DNA of 64,000 bases from Burkholderia sp. Ax-1719 (GCF_011753055.1 NZ_VWWJ01000007.1:124001-188000), one strand, 5' to 3'; counted from the stretch's first letter, positions 1 through 8,615 are shown. Numbers and translations are program-made. Notes: generated by a model not told the origin, from the sequence alone.

Positions 1-1
1 G

Positions 2-340
2 GCGGATGGCGTCGCCGTCACGCGCGTGAGCACCTCGGCGAAGATGGACAAGCCCGCTGCTGCCCATAGCGCGTCGGACCGGCTGGGCCTCGTCAGCCAT
101 GCCCTGAGCGAAGACGAACGCCGTTCGAGCGGCCTGCCGCTCGGCTTGATGGTGGACTCGGCAAGCGGTCCCGCCGCGCGCGCGGGCGTGCGCCCCGGCG
201 ACATCGTGCTGTCGCTCAACGACACGCTGATCGAAACGCACGACCAGGCCATCGCGCTCGAAGCCAAGGCGACGCGCAGCATGGCCCTGCTCATCCAGCG
301 CAACAACGCGCGCAGTTTCGTCGATGTAAAACTTCAGTGA
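2..340 (+). CDS. HtrA/DegP-like serine protease, C-terminal PDZ fragment (5' end outside window)
   Basis: The reading frame is open from the first bases of the window and ends at the TGA at 338-340, so only the last ~112 residues are visible. They fit a C-terminal PDZ domain: a carboxylate-binding-like segment (LGLVSHALSEDE), then GPAARAGVRPGDIVLSLND, the signature beta-turn of PDZ2 in DegP/MucD-type periplasmic proteases, and a final strand (SMALLIQRNNARSFVDVKL). The protease domain with its His-Asp-Ser triad must lie upstream and cannot be checked. Such proteases degrade or refold misfolded envelope proteins. Its place next to an ECF sigma/anti-sigma set suits an envelope-stress locus, but this is inference. 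A GTG at 26 is an internal codon, not the start. Confidence 0.75.
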   Translation, partial: ADGVAVTRVSTSAKMDKPAAAHSASDRLGLVSHALSEDERRSSGLPLGLMVDSASGPAARAGVRPGDIVLSLNDTLIETHDQAIALEAKATRSMALLIQRNNARSFVDVKLQ

Positions 341-540
341 CGATAGGGCCCGATACCACTTCGGGCCATATCACTCTCCCCGCTACAACGCCGCTACAAA
401 TCCGATACAAAGCCGGACGGAATAACTCCCAGGCTGGTGCGTTCTTATCCATGCAGGCAGCGTCGAAACGAACCCGATTCATGTGAACCGGATCGATCGG
501 CGGCTGCCGCGAGACCACACCATCTCATTAGGAGTTCCAA

Positions 541-861
541 ATGTCTATCCGCCGCGTATTGATCGCCACGCTCGTCGCCGCCGCTTCCGTGGGCGCTGTC
601 ACCCAGGCATCGGCACAAGGTCTTACCCGCGAGGAAGTGCGCCAGCAATTGATCGAAGCCGAGGCCAACGGCTCGCGCTTCGTCACCGATACGTCGTATC
701 CCGACGTCAGCCCGATTTTCGCGCAGCAGGTCCAGCGCACCGCGCCCGCCCAGGAAGCGAGCGGCATGGGCATGCCCGCAGCGGGCAAGAGCGATGCGGG
801 CGCGCCGCCGGTGGCCTGTGTCGGCCCGGCGAGCTACTGCAATATCTACCAGGGAAGTTGA
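541..861 (+). CDS. DUF4148 domain exported protein
   Basis: This is a 106-residue protein of the DUF4148 family, which is abundant in Burkholderiaceae and has no known function. Residues 1-25 form a signal peptide ending ...ASA, followed by the family's opening LTREEVRQQLIEAEANG and a short conserved middle (TSYPDVSPIFAQQV). The C-terminal part is low-complexity Gly/Ala/Met and ends with two cysteines (VACVGPASYCNIYQGS), which could form a periplasmic disulfide. A clear ribosome-binding site (TAGGAG) lies at 530-535. It is monocistronic and is followed by a long hairpin at 890-930. Many members are induced by stress or heavy metals, but nothing here fixes a role. Confidence 0.85.
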   Translation: MSIRRVLIATLVAAASVGAVTQASAQGLTREEVRQQLIEAEANGSRFVTDTSYPDVSPIFAQQVQRTAPAQEASGMGMPAAGKSDAGAPPVACVGPASYCNIYQGS

Positions 862-889
862 TGGCGCGATGTCGCCAGGCAAAGCGTAC

Positions 890-930
890 AACGCCGAAAC
901 CCCGCTCATGGCGAGCGGGATTTCGGCGTT
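890..930. terminator. Long hairpin between convergent genes, probable bidirectional terminator
   Basis: The arms 890-907 and 913-930 pair over 18 positions with a single mismatch (C900/A920) and a 5-nt loop. The outer arm is AACGCCGAAA and the inner arm CCCGCTC. No long T run follows on either side, so efficiency as an intrinsic terminator is uncertain. It lies between the DUF4148 gene and the convergent anti-sigma gene. Confidence 0.5.
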
Positions 931-994
931 GGCATGCGAGAAAGTATTGATGTGATTGCGCCGCGACGCGGCGCGGCATGAGGTCAATGCAAGT

Positions 995-1864
995 TCAACG
1001 CGAAGTCAACTGCGCATAGACATCGTGCGAAAGTTGCAGCAGCACCTTGCGGTCGATACCGCCCGACAGCGCGTAACCGAAGTCGCCGTCGATCCAGTAG
1101 AACACACTCACGGGCCCATCTTCATAGAGCTTGAACGCGGTGGTATTGCTGCTGACCTTGCGGTGCGAGATGCACAGCGTCACGCGTTCGCCTTTCGCGT
1201 TGTGATACATGAACTGCGCGACGTCGCCGTCCGGTCCCGGCAACAGACGTCCGCCCACCAGTTCGAAGCCGCTGCGCGAGAGCATCGGCGGATGCACATC
1301 GGTGCCCAGCCGGTTCGCAAGCCATTGCACGAAATCCTGCTCCTGGCGTGCGCCCATCGCATCGGGGCGTTCGACTTCGGGCATATAGACCACATGCGCG
1401 AGCGCGGCTTCGTGAACGAAGTTCATGGTCGGGTCGGCGCTGACGTTGCGCAGTTCCGCGTGCGTCGCCGCAACGTCGCCGCCATTCATCACATCGGCGC
1501 CATAGTGCGTGCCCCAGCCAATGCCGATGCCCACCACCAGCGCCGCCGCAAAGCCCGCGAACTTCGGCCAGTTGGCGGCCTCGCGCGTGTGATTCTTGAC
1601 GGGCCGCGGCGTCGCAGCCGCCTGTTCCCCGGAGGACGAACCCGCCACCAGGTCGCGCAGATGGACCGGCACCGGCTCGTTCAGCACGCGGTCGTAGCGC
1701 TCGTGCAGCAGGCTGTTCAGCGAGAAAAAGTCGCTGGTGCGCGCCGCGAGTTCGGGATTGCGTTCGAGTTCGCGCTCGACGTCGGCGCGGCGCGCTTCGG
1801 ACAGCGTGCCGTCCACGTAGGCGTGGATCTCGTCTTCGGTCACGGGATGTTGTTGCTCGCTCAT
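995..1864 (-). CDS. Transmembrane anti-sigma factor
   Basis: This 289-residue protein probably holds the adjacent ECF sigma factor inactive at the inner membrane. The N-terminal cytoplasmic part starts with VTEDEIHAYVDGTLSEARR, the typical first helix of anti-sigma domains. One membrane segment is at about residues 102-118 (FAGFAAALVVGIGIGWG). A periplasmic domain of about 165 residues follows, presumably the sensor. I see no HxxxCxxC zinc motif, so it is not a canonical ZAS-type anti-sigma. Its ATG overlaps the sigma gene stop by 4 nt (ATGA at 1861-1864), so the two are translationally coupled. The inducing signal is unknown. Confidence 0.85.
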   Translation of the reverse strand: MSEQQHPVTEDEIHAYVDGTLSEARRADVERELERNPELAARTSDFFSLNSLLHERYDRVLNEPVPVHLRDLVAGSSSGEQAAATPRPVKNHTREAANWPKFAGFAAALVVGIGIGWGTHYGADVMNGGDVAATHAELRNVSADPTMNFVHEAALAHVVYMPEVERPDAMGARQEQDFVQWLANRLGTDVHPPMLSRSGFELVGGRLLPGPDGDVAQFMYHNAKGERVTLCISHRKVSSNTTAFKLYEDGPVSVFYWIDGDFGYALSGGIDRKVLLQLSHDVYAQLTSR

Positions 1865-2379
1865 CGCACCACCTTCAGGTTCGCACGCGGGACGGTTCCG
1901 GCCATCAGCGCACGCAGGCGCTCACGACCTCTCGACAGCCTCGACATCACCGTGCCGATCGGCACGTCGAGCGCCAGCGCCACGTCGGCGTAACTCATTT
2001 CTTCCAGCCCCACCAGCAGCACGACTTCGCGCTGCTCCACCGGCAGGCGCTGCAACGCGAAGTCCAGATCGCGCACTTCGAGCGCGCCGGTCTGGGTGGC
2101 GGGCACCGCGTAATCGGTTTCGGGCACGCTGTCGTCATCGACGGACACATGCGTGCCGCGCGCCGCCGATTTGCGCACCTGGTTCACAAACAGGTTGTGC
2201 ATGATCGTGAACAGCCAGGCGCGCAGGTCGGTGCCGGCGCGGAACAGCTCGGTGCGCGCGAGCGCGCGTTCGAGCGTGTCCTGCACCAGATCGTCGGCCA
2301 GTTCGCGGTTGTTGATCAACGCGCGGGCATATCGCCTCAGGCGCGGTACGTGTTCGATCAGTTCGTCACGGATGTCCAT
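1861..2379 (-). CDS. ECF-family RNA polymerase sigma factor
   Basis: This 172-residue sigma factor has the two ECF domains. Region 2 contains ADDLVQDTLERAL and AWLFTIMHNLFVNQ, which bind core polymerase and the -10 element. Region 4 contains LPVEQREVVLLVGLEEMSY and DVPIGTVMSRLSRGRERLR, the -35-binding helix-turn-helix. The length is normal for the family. It sits 21 nt downstream of one anti-sigma-like gene and overlaps the next by 4 nt, giving the order anti-sigma-like, sigma, anti-sigma. The regulon cannot be read from the sequence; the nearby HtrA-like protease and DUF4148 protein are possible targets. Autoregulation is usual in such operons. Confidence 0.93.
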   Translation of the reverse strand: MDIRDELIEHVPRLRRYARALINNRELADDLVQDTLERALARTELFRAGTDLRAWLFTIMHNLFVNQVRKSAARGTHVSVDDDSVPETDYAVPATQTGALEVRDLDFALQRLPVEQREVVLLVGLEEMSYADVALALDVPIGTVMSRLSRGRERLRALMAGTVPRANLKVVR

Positions 2380-2400
2380 GTTCCATCCTTGGGTGCCCTC

Positions 2401-3228
2401 TCATCGCCGAGGTTGCGCGTCCCCGCGCGTGTCAGCCTGCGATCTGGTTTGCGTCGGGTTCTGCGGCGCCATCTGCAGGGTCGCGGCGTCGGCGGCGCGC
2501 ATCAGTCCGTGCGTGCGCGCGTTGCCCGCCAGCACCCAGCGCTCGCCGTGCCCGATCCAGCCGATCAGGCGCAATTCGCCTACCCGGCGCGCGCTCCACT
2601 GCGGCGCATCGCGCTCGAACCAGGCGCGCGTCGCGAGCAGCACGACCGGCTGGCCATCGGCGTTCATATAGGTCCAGCGTTGGGCGCACGCGAACGGCCC
2701 GAGCTCGATCGTGCCCGACGCCACGAAGCGCAGGCCCACGGCGGTCAGATCGAAGGGTGCGGGCCCGGCGGCGCGGGCGCCGGGCGCAAGCGCATCGGCC
2801 AATGCGTCCGAAGCGCCTGAACCCGGCGCATTACCACCGCCCGCTTCCATCAGCGCCATCACCGCCGCGTTGTTGAGCGCCTGAACACCGGGCTCGGAAA
2901 CGGCCAGCCATGCCAGCGCGGCGGCCGCTAGCGCAATCGCCGCCATGAAGGCGGTCAGGCCGCGCCGCAGCGCGCGCGAACGCGGCAACAAAGCCGGTCG
3001 CATCGACGCCATTTCCGGCGTACCATCCGTCAGCGCAGATGCGCCGAACGAACGCTGCATCTGCGCATTGAGCCGCCGATAGAACAGGATCCGATGCCAT
3101 TCGCCGGGCCGCCGCGCCAGATAGCGGCGCACGCGCGCCACCCGCTCGCTGGGCAGCGAGCCGTCAGTGTAGGCCTGAATATCGGCCTCGGAAACCGGCC
3201 GCTCGTCGGGCGGCCCCTGCGGAACCAT
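2401..3228 (-). CDS. Second anti-sigma-like transmembrane protein
   Basis: The first gene of the sigma operon encodes 275 residues with the same plan as the anti-sigma at 995-1864. An N-terminal helix VSEADIQAYTDGSLPSER closely parallels the other protein's TEDEIHAYVDGTLSE. One membrane segment is at about residues 91-110, followed by a periplasmic domain that is otherwise dissimilar (WTYMNADGQPVVLLATRAWF, then GHGERWVLAGNARTHGLM). The C-terminus is rich in Gln, Thr and Arg. I infer a second anti-sigma or a co-sensor for the same sigma factor. It could also be a degenerate paralogue with another role. No zinc-binding motif is visible. Confidence 0.7.
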   Translation of the reverse strand: MVPQGPPDERPVSEADIQAYTDGSLPSERVARVRRYLARRPGEWHRILFYRRLNAQMQRSFGASALTDGTPEMASMRPALLPRSRALRRGLTAFMAAIALAAAALAWLAVSEPGVQALNNAAVMALMEAGGGNAPGSGASDALADALAPGARAAGPAPFDLTAVGLRFVASGTIELGPFACAQRWTYMNADGQPVVLLATRAWFERDAPQWSARRVGELRLIGWIGHGERWVLAGNARTHGLMRAADAATLQMAPQNPTQTRSQADTRGDAQPRR

Positions 3229-3331
3229 GATCGTCGCGTGAATAAATGGGGACGATGGGCTAACGCGCGGCCAGCGCGCTTATTCCAGCAGAGGCAGGAA
3301 GATTTTTAAGGGCGAGATGATGGGCCGTACT

Positions 3332-4450
3332 TCAGCTGCGCGCCGTGACTTCGTTCGAAAACGCCACGCGGTTGCGGCCCTCGCGCTTGGCGCGATACAG
3401 CGCGGCATCGGCTTCCTCGATCAGCGCCGTTTCGGCCAGCCCGGCCGACGGCGTCAGCGTCGCCACGCCCACGCTGATCGTCAGATGTTCGCTGACCTTC
3501 GAGCCGACGTGCGGCAGTTGCAGCGCTGCCACGTCGCGACGCATTTTCTCGGCCATCAGCCGCGCGAACGCGCTGCCCGCGCCCGGCATCACCACCGCGA
3601 ATTCCTCGCCGCCGAAACGCGCCACCAGGTCGCGCGGCTGGCTCACTTCGCGGCGGATCGTGGTCGCCACCGAACGCAGCACGTTATCGCCCGCCACGTG
3701 GCCGTAGGTGTCGTTATAGGGCTTGAAGTAATCGACATCGATCATCAGCAGCGAGACTTCGGTGTTCTCGCGCTGCGCGCGCCGCCATTCCGCGCCGAGG
3801 AATTCGTCCAGATAGCGCCGGTTCGACAGTCCCGTCAAGCCGTCCGAATGCGTGAGGCGGCGCAGTTCCAGATTGGCCCGCAGCAATTCCTGTTGCGAGC
3901 GGCGCAGCGCGCGATAGGCCTCGTCGCGCTGGAGCATATTTACATAGGATCGCGAATGATATTTGACTCGGGCGATCAGCTCGATACTGTCGGGCAGCTT
4001 GACGAGGTAATCGTTGGCGCCCGCCGCAAAAGCCGCGCTCTTGATCGCGGGCTCTTCCTTGGTTGACAGCACGATGATCGGCACGTCGCGCGTGGCGTCG
4101 TTGGCGCGATAGGCACGCACCAGCGTCAGGCCGTCGGTGCCCGGCATCACGAGATCCTGGAGGATCACGGTCGGGCGCACCTGCTCGGCCATGCGCACGG
4201 CCTGCTCCGGATGCGCGCAGTAGTGGAAGTCGATTTCGCGCTCGCTCGACAGCGCGCGCCGCACGGCCTCGGCGACGATCGCCTGGTCGTCCACCAGCAG
4301 CACCATCATCGGCGCATCGGCCGCGCCGGGCAAAGGCTGCTCAAGCGCCGTGCGTACGGCCTCCAGCGCGCCTTCGAGCGAGGCCTCGTCGGGCCCGCCT
4401 TCGGTCAGCGCAGCGTCAGGCGCGGATGAATGGTTCGGCTTCTCGGTCAT
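3332..4450 (-). CDS. wspR: WspR, response regulator diguanylate cyclase
   Basis: This 372-residue output protein of the Wsp system makes cyclic di-GMP from two GTP when phosphorylated by WspE. The receiver domain is at about residues 47-170, with the acidic pair VDD at 53-55 and phosphoacceptor D99 (ILQDLVMPG). A helical linker follows, then a GGDEF domain at about 195-365 with an intact active site GGEEF at 280-284 and IDVDYFKPYND at 237-247. The usual inhibitory RxxD site five residues before GGEEF reads Q271-P-R-D274, so the first arginine is missing. The N-terminal ~45 residues are a low-complexity extension. It is the last gene of the operon, 81 nt after wspF. Confidence 0.95.
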   Translation of the reverse strand: MTEKPNHSSAPDAALTEGGPDEASLEGALEAVRTALEQPLPGAADAPMMVLLVDDQAIVAEAVRRALSSEREIDFHYCAHPEQAVRMAEQVRPTVILQDLVMPGTDGLTLVRAYRANDATRDVPIIVLSTKEEPAIKSAAFAAGANDYLVKLPDSIELIARVKYHSRSYVNMLQRDEAYRALRRSQQELLRANLELRRLTHSDGLTGLSNRRYLDEFLGAEWRRAQRENTEVSLLMIDVDYFKPYNDTYGHVAGDNVLRSVATTIRREVSQPRDLVARFGGEEFAVVMPGAGSAFARLMAEKMRRDVAALQLPHVGSKVSEHLTISVGVATLTPSAGLAETALIEEADAALYRAKREGRNRVAFSNEVTARS

Positions 4451-4531
4451 GATGTCAGTCGCTTGGTGTATCCAGTATCGATGCGTGCGCGTCGGGTGAA
4501 GTTCCGGCCAGGGGCGGCTATGCGTGAAGCA

Positions 4532-5551
4532 TCACGCGGCGCGCGGCGTGCCCAGTCGCCTCACAAGTTCGGTCGCGATGTCGGGCAGCGGCAGGATCGC
4601 GCGCGCGGCATCCAGCGCCGCGGCTGCCTTCGGCATGCCGTAGACGGCGCTGGTCGCCTGGTCCTGGGCGATCGTATAGCAGCCCTTCGCACGCAGCGCC
4701 TTCAGGCCGATCGCGCCGTCGCGTCCCATGCCCGTGAGCAGCACGCCGATCGCTTCGCCCTGCCAGTTCTCGACCACGCTATGAAAAAAGGTGTCCACGG
4801 AGGGGCGGTACGGCGTCTCGGCAGGCTCGCGAGTGTAAGCCAGCTTGCCGTTCGCTGTCATGCGCAGATGATCGTTGGTCGCCGCCAGCAGCGCCTCGCC
4901 GGGCGTCGGCCGGTCGCCTTCGCGCGCGATGCGCACCTTGAGCGCGGTCTGCCCGTCGAGCCAGTCGGCCATTCCCACGGCAAACGACTGATCGACGTGC
5001 TGCACGATCACGATGCCCGCATTCAGCCCGGCAGGCAGCGCGCCCAGTACGGTGGCCAGCGCCGTCGGTCCGCCCGCCGATGCGCCGATCGCCACCAGCG
5101 GCGCCAGCGCGCCGCTGCCCGCAGCGAGCGAGGCGGGCGCGCGCGTGGCCTCGGTCACGCCGTTCACGCGGCCAATCTGGTCGATCTTGGCGAGCAGCAG
5201 ATCCATGGTGCTGCGCGCGTCCGGACCCGCGAGCGTGGGTGTATCGACGGCGTCGAGCGCGCCCGCGCCCATTGCCTCGTACACGCGCCAGGCATTCGCG
5301 CCCACGCTGCTCGTGACGATCAGGATCGGGCACGGCGAGCGCGCCATGATGCGTCGCGTGGCCTCGACGCCGTCGATCTTCGGCATCACCAGATCCATGA
5401 GGATCACGTCGGGCTGCTGGGCCGCGCAGAAGTCGACGGCCTGCTCGCCGTCGGCCGCCACCCATAGCACGCGATGCCCGGGCCGCGCCGCAATCGCATG
5501 GCGCAGCGCCTCGACCGCGAGGGGCATGTCGTTTGCGATACCGATGTTCAT
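4532..5551 (-). CDS. wspF: WspF, CheB-type protein-glutamate methylesterase
   Basis: This 339-residue CheB homologue demethylates receptor WspA and so resets the Wsp signal. Loss of WspF in pseudomonads locks the pathway on and gives wrinkly colonies (family knowledge). The N-terminal receiver carries phosphoacceptor D53 (ILMDLVMPKIDG). The C-terminal esterase domain starts near residue 150 and has the catalytic triad S158 (GASAGGPTA), H185 (VIVQHVDQ) and D278 (GMGRDGAIG). Its start codon overlaps the wspE stop by one base (TGATG), which suggests translational coupling. Confidence 0.95.
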   Translation of the reverse strand: MNIGIANDMPLAVEALRHAIAARPGHRVLWVAADGEQAVDFCAAQQPDVILMDLVMPKIDGVEATRRIMARSPCPILIVTSSVGANAWRVYEAMGAGALDAVDTPTLAGPDARSTMDLLLAKIDQIGRVNGVTEATRAPASLAAGSGALAPLVAIGASAGGPTALATVLGALPAGLNAGIVIVQHVDQSFAVGMADWLDGQTALKVRIAREGDRPTPGEALLAATNDHLRMTANGKLAYTREPAETPYRPSVDTFFHSVVENWQGEAIGVLLTGMGRDGAIGLKALRAKGCYTIAQDQATSAVYGMPKAAAALDAARAILPLPDIATELVRRLGTPRAA

Positions 5552-7920
5552 CAGGTCGCCTCTCCGATCAAATCGTTCACGGCGTCGAGCAGCGCTTCGT
5601 CGTGGAAGCTGCCCTTGGTCAGGTAGTAGTCGGCGCCGGCGTCGAGGCCGCGCCGCCGGTCGTCTTCGCGGTCCTTGTACGAGACGATCATCACGGGCAC
5701 GTTGCGTTGATGCGGGTCGTTACGAATCATCGTGACGAGTTCGATGCCGTCCATGCGCGGCATGTCCACATCCGTGATGACCAGATCGAACTGGCCATTG
5801 CGCAGCGTGTTCCAGCCATCCATGCCGTCCACCGCCACCGTCACCGCATAGCCGCGTTTTTCGAGCAGCTTGCGCTCCAGCTCGCGCACGGTCAAGGAAT
5901 CCTCAACAACGAGAATGCGCTTGCGTTCACGCGCGGCGGTGTTCGCACTGCGCGTGACGCCCGCAAGCTGCCCTTCGCGCACGAGCCGCGCCACCGAAGC
6001 GACGATATCCTCGACATCGACGATCAGCGTCACGGTGCCGTCTTCGAGCAAGGCGGCCGCGGCCACGTTGCGCACCTTGCCGATGCGCGCATCGAGCGGC
6101 TGCACCGCGAGCGTGCGCTCGCCCGCGAAGCCATCGACGGCGATGCCGTAGAACGCGGCGTCGTGACCCGTGCCATCGCTGATGAGCAGCACGCTCACGT
6201 CGCCCGAAGCATTGGCGGCCGCCGTGGCGTCGCTCGCGCCGAGCAACTGGCGCGCCGTGACGAGCCCGATCGGCCGCCCTTCGTGAATGATGTGCTGTTG
6301 GCCTTCGAGCATGTCGATGGACTCGCGCGGCACGCGCAGCGCACGCCGCACATGCGCGAGCGGAAACGCATAAGCCTCGCCCGCGACATCGACGATCAGG
6401 CTGCGCAACACCGAGAGCGTCAGCGGCAGTTGCAGCACGAAACGCGTGCCGCGTCCTGCCGTGCTTTCGATGCGCACGGTGCCGCGCACGGCCTTGGCGA
6501 AGTTCTGGACGGCGTCCAGACCCACGCCGCGCCCGGACACATCGGTGACGCGCTCGCGCATCGAAAAACCCGGCAGCAGCAGGAACTCCAGCAACTCGGG
6601 CTCGGACATGGTGTCGACCGCATCGGCCTGCGCGAGACCGCGCAAAACAATCGCGCGCTTGAGCGCGGGCATGTCGACGCCCGCGCCATCGTCGGCCACG
6701 GCGATCAGCAGCTTGCCCGCACTGTGGCGCGCTTCGAGCGTGAGCGTCGCTTCCTCCGGCTTGCCGAGCAGCAAACGCGTGCCGGGATCTTCGATGCCGT
6801 GATCGAGCGCGTTGCGCAGCAAGTGGCCGAGCGGCGCGTCGAGCATTTCAAGGATGTCGCGATCGACCTGGGTGTGCTCGCCGTCGATGACGAAGCGCAC
6901 GCGCTTGCCGAGCGAGCGCGCCAGGTCGCGCACGATGCGCGGATAGGCGTGCGCCGTGTCGCTGAACGGCCGCATGCGGCATTCGAGCGCCGAATCGTAG
7001 AGGCGTTGCGCGAGCTGGGTGCCGCGCCGGTCGATGCGGTCGAGGTCGTCGAAGCGTTCGGCCAGCTGTCCGCCGAGCGCCGACAACTGATCGCGGATCG
7101 CGGCGAGCGCGGCGCGTGCGTCGGGGCCGAGCGTATCGCCGTGGTGCTCGCTGAAATTGCCGAGCGCGGCGAGCACGTCGCCCTGGGCGTGGCGCACGCG
7201 CAGCAGGCCGTTGGCGAACGGACGCATGCGGCGCGACTCCACCAGCGATTCGCCCGCCAGACCCAGCAGCCGGTCGAGCGTGCCTGCGCGCACGCGCAGC
7301 ATGCGGTCGCCGTCGCGTTCGCGGCGCGCGGCGGTGGTCTGGGCTACGGGTTGCGTGGCCGCTTCAGCGGTCACTGCGACAGCGGGTTCGGCAAACTCGC
7401 TGATAGCTTCGCTGGTCTCTTCAAAAGCCGGCGCGGCTGCCTTCGGCGGCTGAACGCTCGCGAGACTCGCGGCGAGCAAGGCTTCCGGATCGAGCGGCGC
7501 GGCTTCGACTGCGACGGGCGCGGCAGCAGCAGTCGAACCGCCCTTCGCCAGCCGCTCGACAAATCCATCCACCACATCGCGCGCAAGCGGTGGCGCGCTC
7601 GCATCGCCCGCCGCCATCAACAGATCGATGCCGACCAGCAGCGTGTCGATGCGCCCTGCATCAACCGTCAGCAAGCCATGCTGTGCGGCCACGAAGCAAT
7701 CCTCCATCGCGCTCGCCACATCGACGGCCTCGGGCAGCCCGACGATGCGCGCCGCGCCCTTGAGCGAATGCGTCGCGCGCATGCAGGCTTCGAGCGTGGC
7801 GGCGTCGCTGGGTGTCGCTTCCAGCGCGAGCAGGCCCGCCGCGAGCGTGCGCGTCTGCGTCTGCGCTTCCTCGCGGAACAGGTCGAGCAGCGAGCGGCGG
7901 CTCAGTTCGTCGTCGCTCAT
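5551..7920 (-). CDS. wspE: WspE, hybrid CheA-type histidine kinase with receiver
   Basis: This 789-residue kinase phosphorylates WspR and WspF. Domains in order: HPt with phosphorylatable H51 (HSLKGAARIVG); a long Ala/Pro-rich linker; dimerisation and HATPase (GHLLRNALDHGIEDP, then the G-boxes VADDGAGVDMPA and VSGRGVGLDAV); CheW-like domain; and a C-terminal receiver at about 669-789 with D717 (VITDVDMPRMDG). I chose the ATG at 7920, which overlaps the wspD stop by one base and gives the normal N-terminus MSDDELSRRSLL. The frame stays open 23 codons further upstream, but that part lies inside wspD. Confidence 0.95.
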   Translation of the reverse strand: MSDDELSRRSLLDLFREEAQTQTRTLAAGLLALEATPSDAATLEACMRATHSLKGAARIVGLPEAVDVASAMEDCFVAAQHGLLTVDAGRIDTLLVGIDLLMAAGDASAPPLARDVVDGFVERLAKGGSTAAAAPVAVEAAPLDPEALLAASLASVQPPKAAAPAFEETSEAISEFAEPAVAVTAEAATQPVAQTTAARRERDGDRMLRVRAGTLDRLLGLAGESLVESRRMRPFANGLLRVRHAQGDVLAALGNFSEHHGDTLGPDARAALAAIRDQLSALGGQLAERFDDLDRIDRRGTQLAQRLYDSALECRMRPFSDTAHAYPRIVRDLARSLGKRVRFVIDGEHTQVDRDILEMLDAPLGHLLRNALDHGIEDPGTRLLLGKPEEATLTLEARHSAGKLLIAVADDGAGVDMPALKRAIVLRGLAQADAVDTMSEPELLEFLLLPGFSMRERVTDVSGRGVGLDAVQNFAKAVRGTVRIESTAGRGTRFVLQLPLTLSVLRSLIVDVAGEAYAFPLAHVRRALRVPRESIDMLEGQQHIIHEGRPIGLVTARQLLGASDATAAANASGDVSVLLISDGTGHDAAFYGIAVDGFAGERTLAVQPLDARIGKVRNVAAAALLEDGTVTLIVDVEDIVASVARLVREGQLAGVTRSANTAARERKRILVVEDSLTVRELERKLLEKRGYAVTVAVDGMDGWNTLRNGQFDLVITDVDMPRMDGIELVTMIRNDPHQRNVPVMIVSYKDREDDRRRGLDAGADYYLTKGSFHDEALLDAVNDLIGEAT

Positions 7921-8615
7921 CACAGGCTCCGGGTCAGCGCGCCGAACAGCGCATCGGGTTCGAGCACGCCCACCGAGCGGCCGCGCCACGGGAACACGCC
8001 GCGCACGTTACGCCCCGCCGCGTGGGCGAGCGTGGCGGGCGCGGGCAGCAGTTCGTCGGCGCCAAAATAGGCCACGCCTTCGACATCGTCGACGGGGAAC
8101 GCCGTCATCTCGCCGTCCCATTCCGTCACGAGCAGACGCGGCGTGGCGATGCGCGCGCCGGTGTTCGCGGCGACTGGCGCGCTCGCATCGATGTGCAGCA
8201 GTTCGGCCAGCGAGGCCGCCAGCGTCAGCACGCCGCGCACGTTCACGACGCCGAGCACCGCCGGGCTGCGTCGATGCGGCAGCGAGTGAATCGGCCGTGC
8301 TTCGCCCACATAGCGCAGCGCGGCCGCCGTGAGCGCGAGCCATTCCGCGCCCACGCGGAACACCAGCGAACCGTCGCGGCGCGCGGTGCTGGCTTGCTCA
8401 GCATGGGTCTGGGGCGTGGATGGCGCGGCGGTTTGCGCCGGTCGATCGAGCATGCGCGCAGCGGCCTGCTCGAAGACGGGGCAATTGAGGCAGCGCACGT
8501 ACTGCGCGAGGCGCTCGCACGAGTTGTCGCCACGCACGCCGATGCGGTTCCAGCAGTCGTCGAGCGGCGCGGCGTGAACGACCGTACCGTCCTGAGAGAA
8601 GTGAGCGTCACGCAT
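7920..8615 (-). CDS. wspD: WspD, CheW-like coupling protein
   Basis: This is one of two CheW-type scaffold proteins in the operon. It couples receptor WspA to kinase WspE. The 231 residues carry a WspD-like N-terminal extension with a cysteine cluster (CERLAQYVRCLNCPVFEQAA), then the CheW beta-barrel (SLVFRVGAEWLALTAAALRY, VLGVVNVRGVLTLAASLAEL, GVFPWRGRSVGVLEPDALF). The start overlaps the end of wspC by 8 nt. The cysteine-rich N-terminus could bind a metal or be redox-sensitive, but I know of no proof. Confidence 0.92.
   Translation of the reverse strand: MRDAHFSQDGTVVHAAPLDDCWNRIGVRGDNSCERLAQYVRCLNCPVFEQAAARMLDRPAQTAAPSTPQTHAEQASTARRDGSLVFRVGAEWLALTAAALRYVGEARPIHSLPHRRSPAVLGVVNVRGVLTLAASLAELLHIDASAPVAANTGARIATPRLLVTEWDGEMTAFPVDDVEGVAYFGADELLPAPATLAHAAGRNVRGVFPWRGRSVGVLEPDALFGALTRSL

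Noticed and set aside
5533..8070. 845-codon open frame on the plus strand opposite wspE and wspF
   Set aside because: It is antisense to well-supported wsp genes; the translation is rich in His, Arg and Ala with no domain. Long antisense frames are expected in GC-rich DNA with biased third positions.
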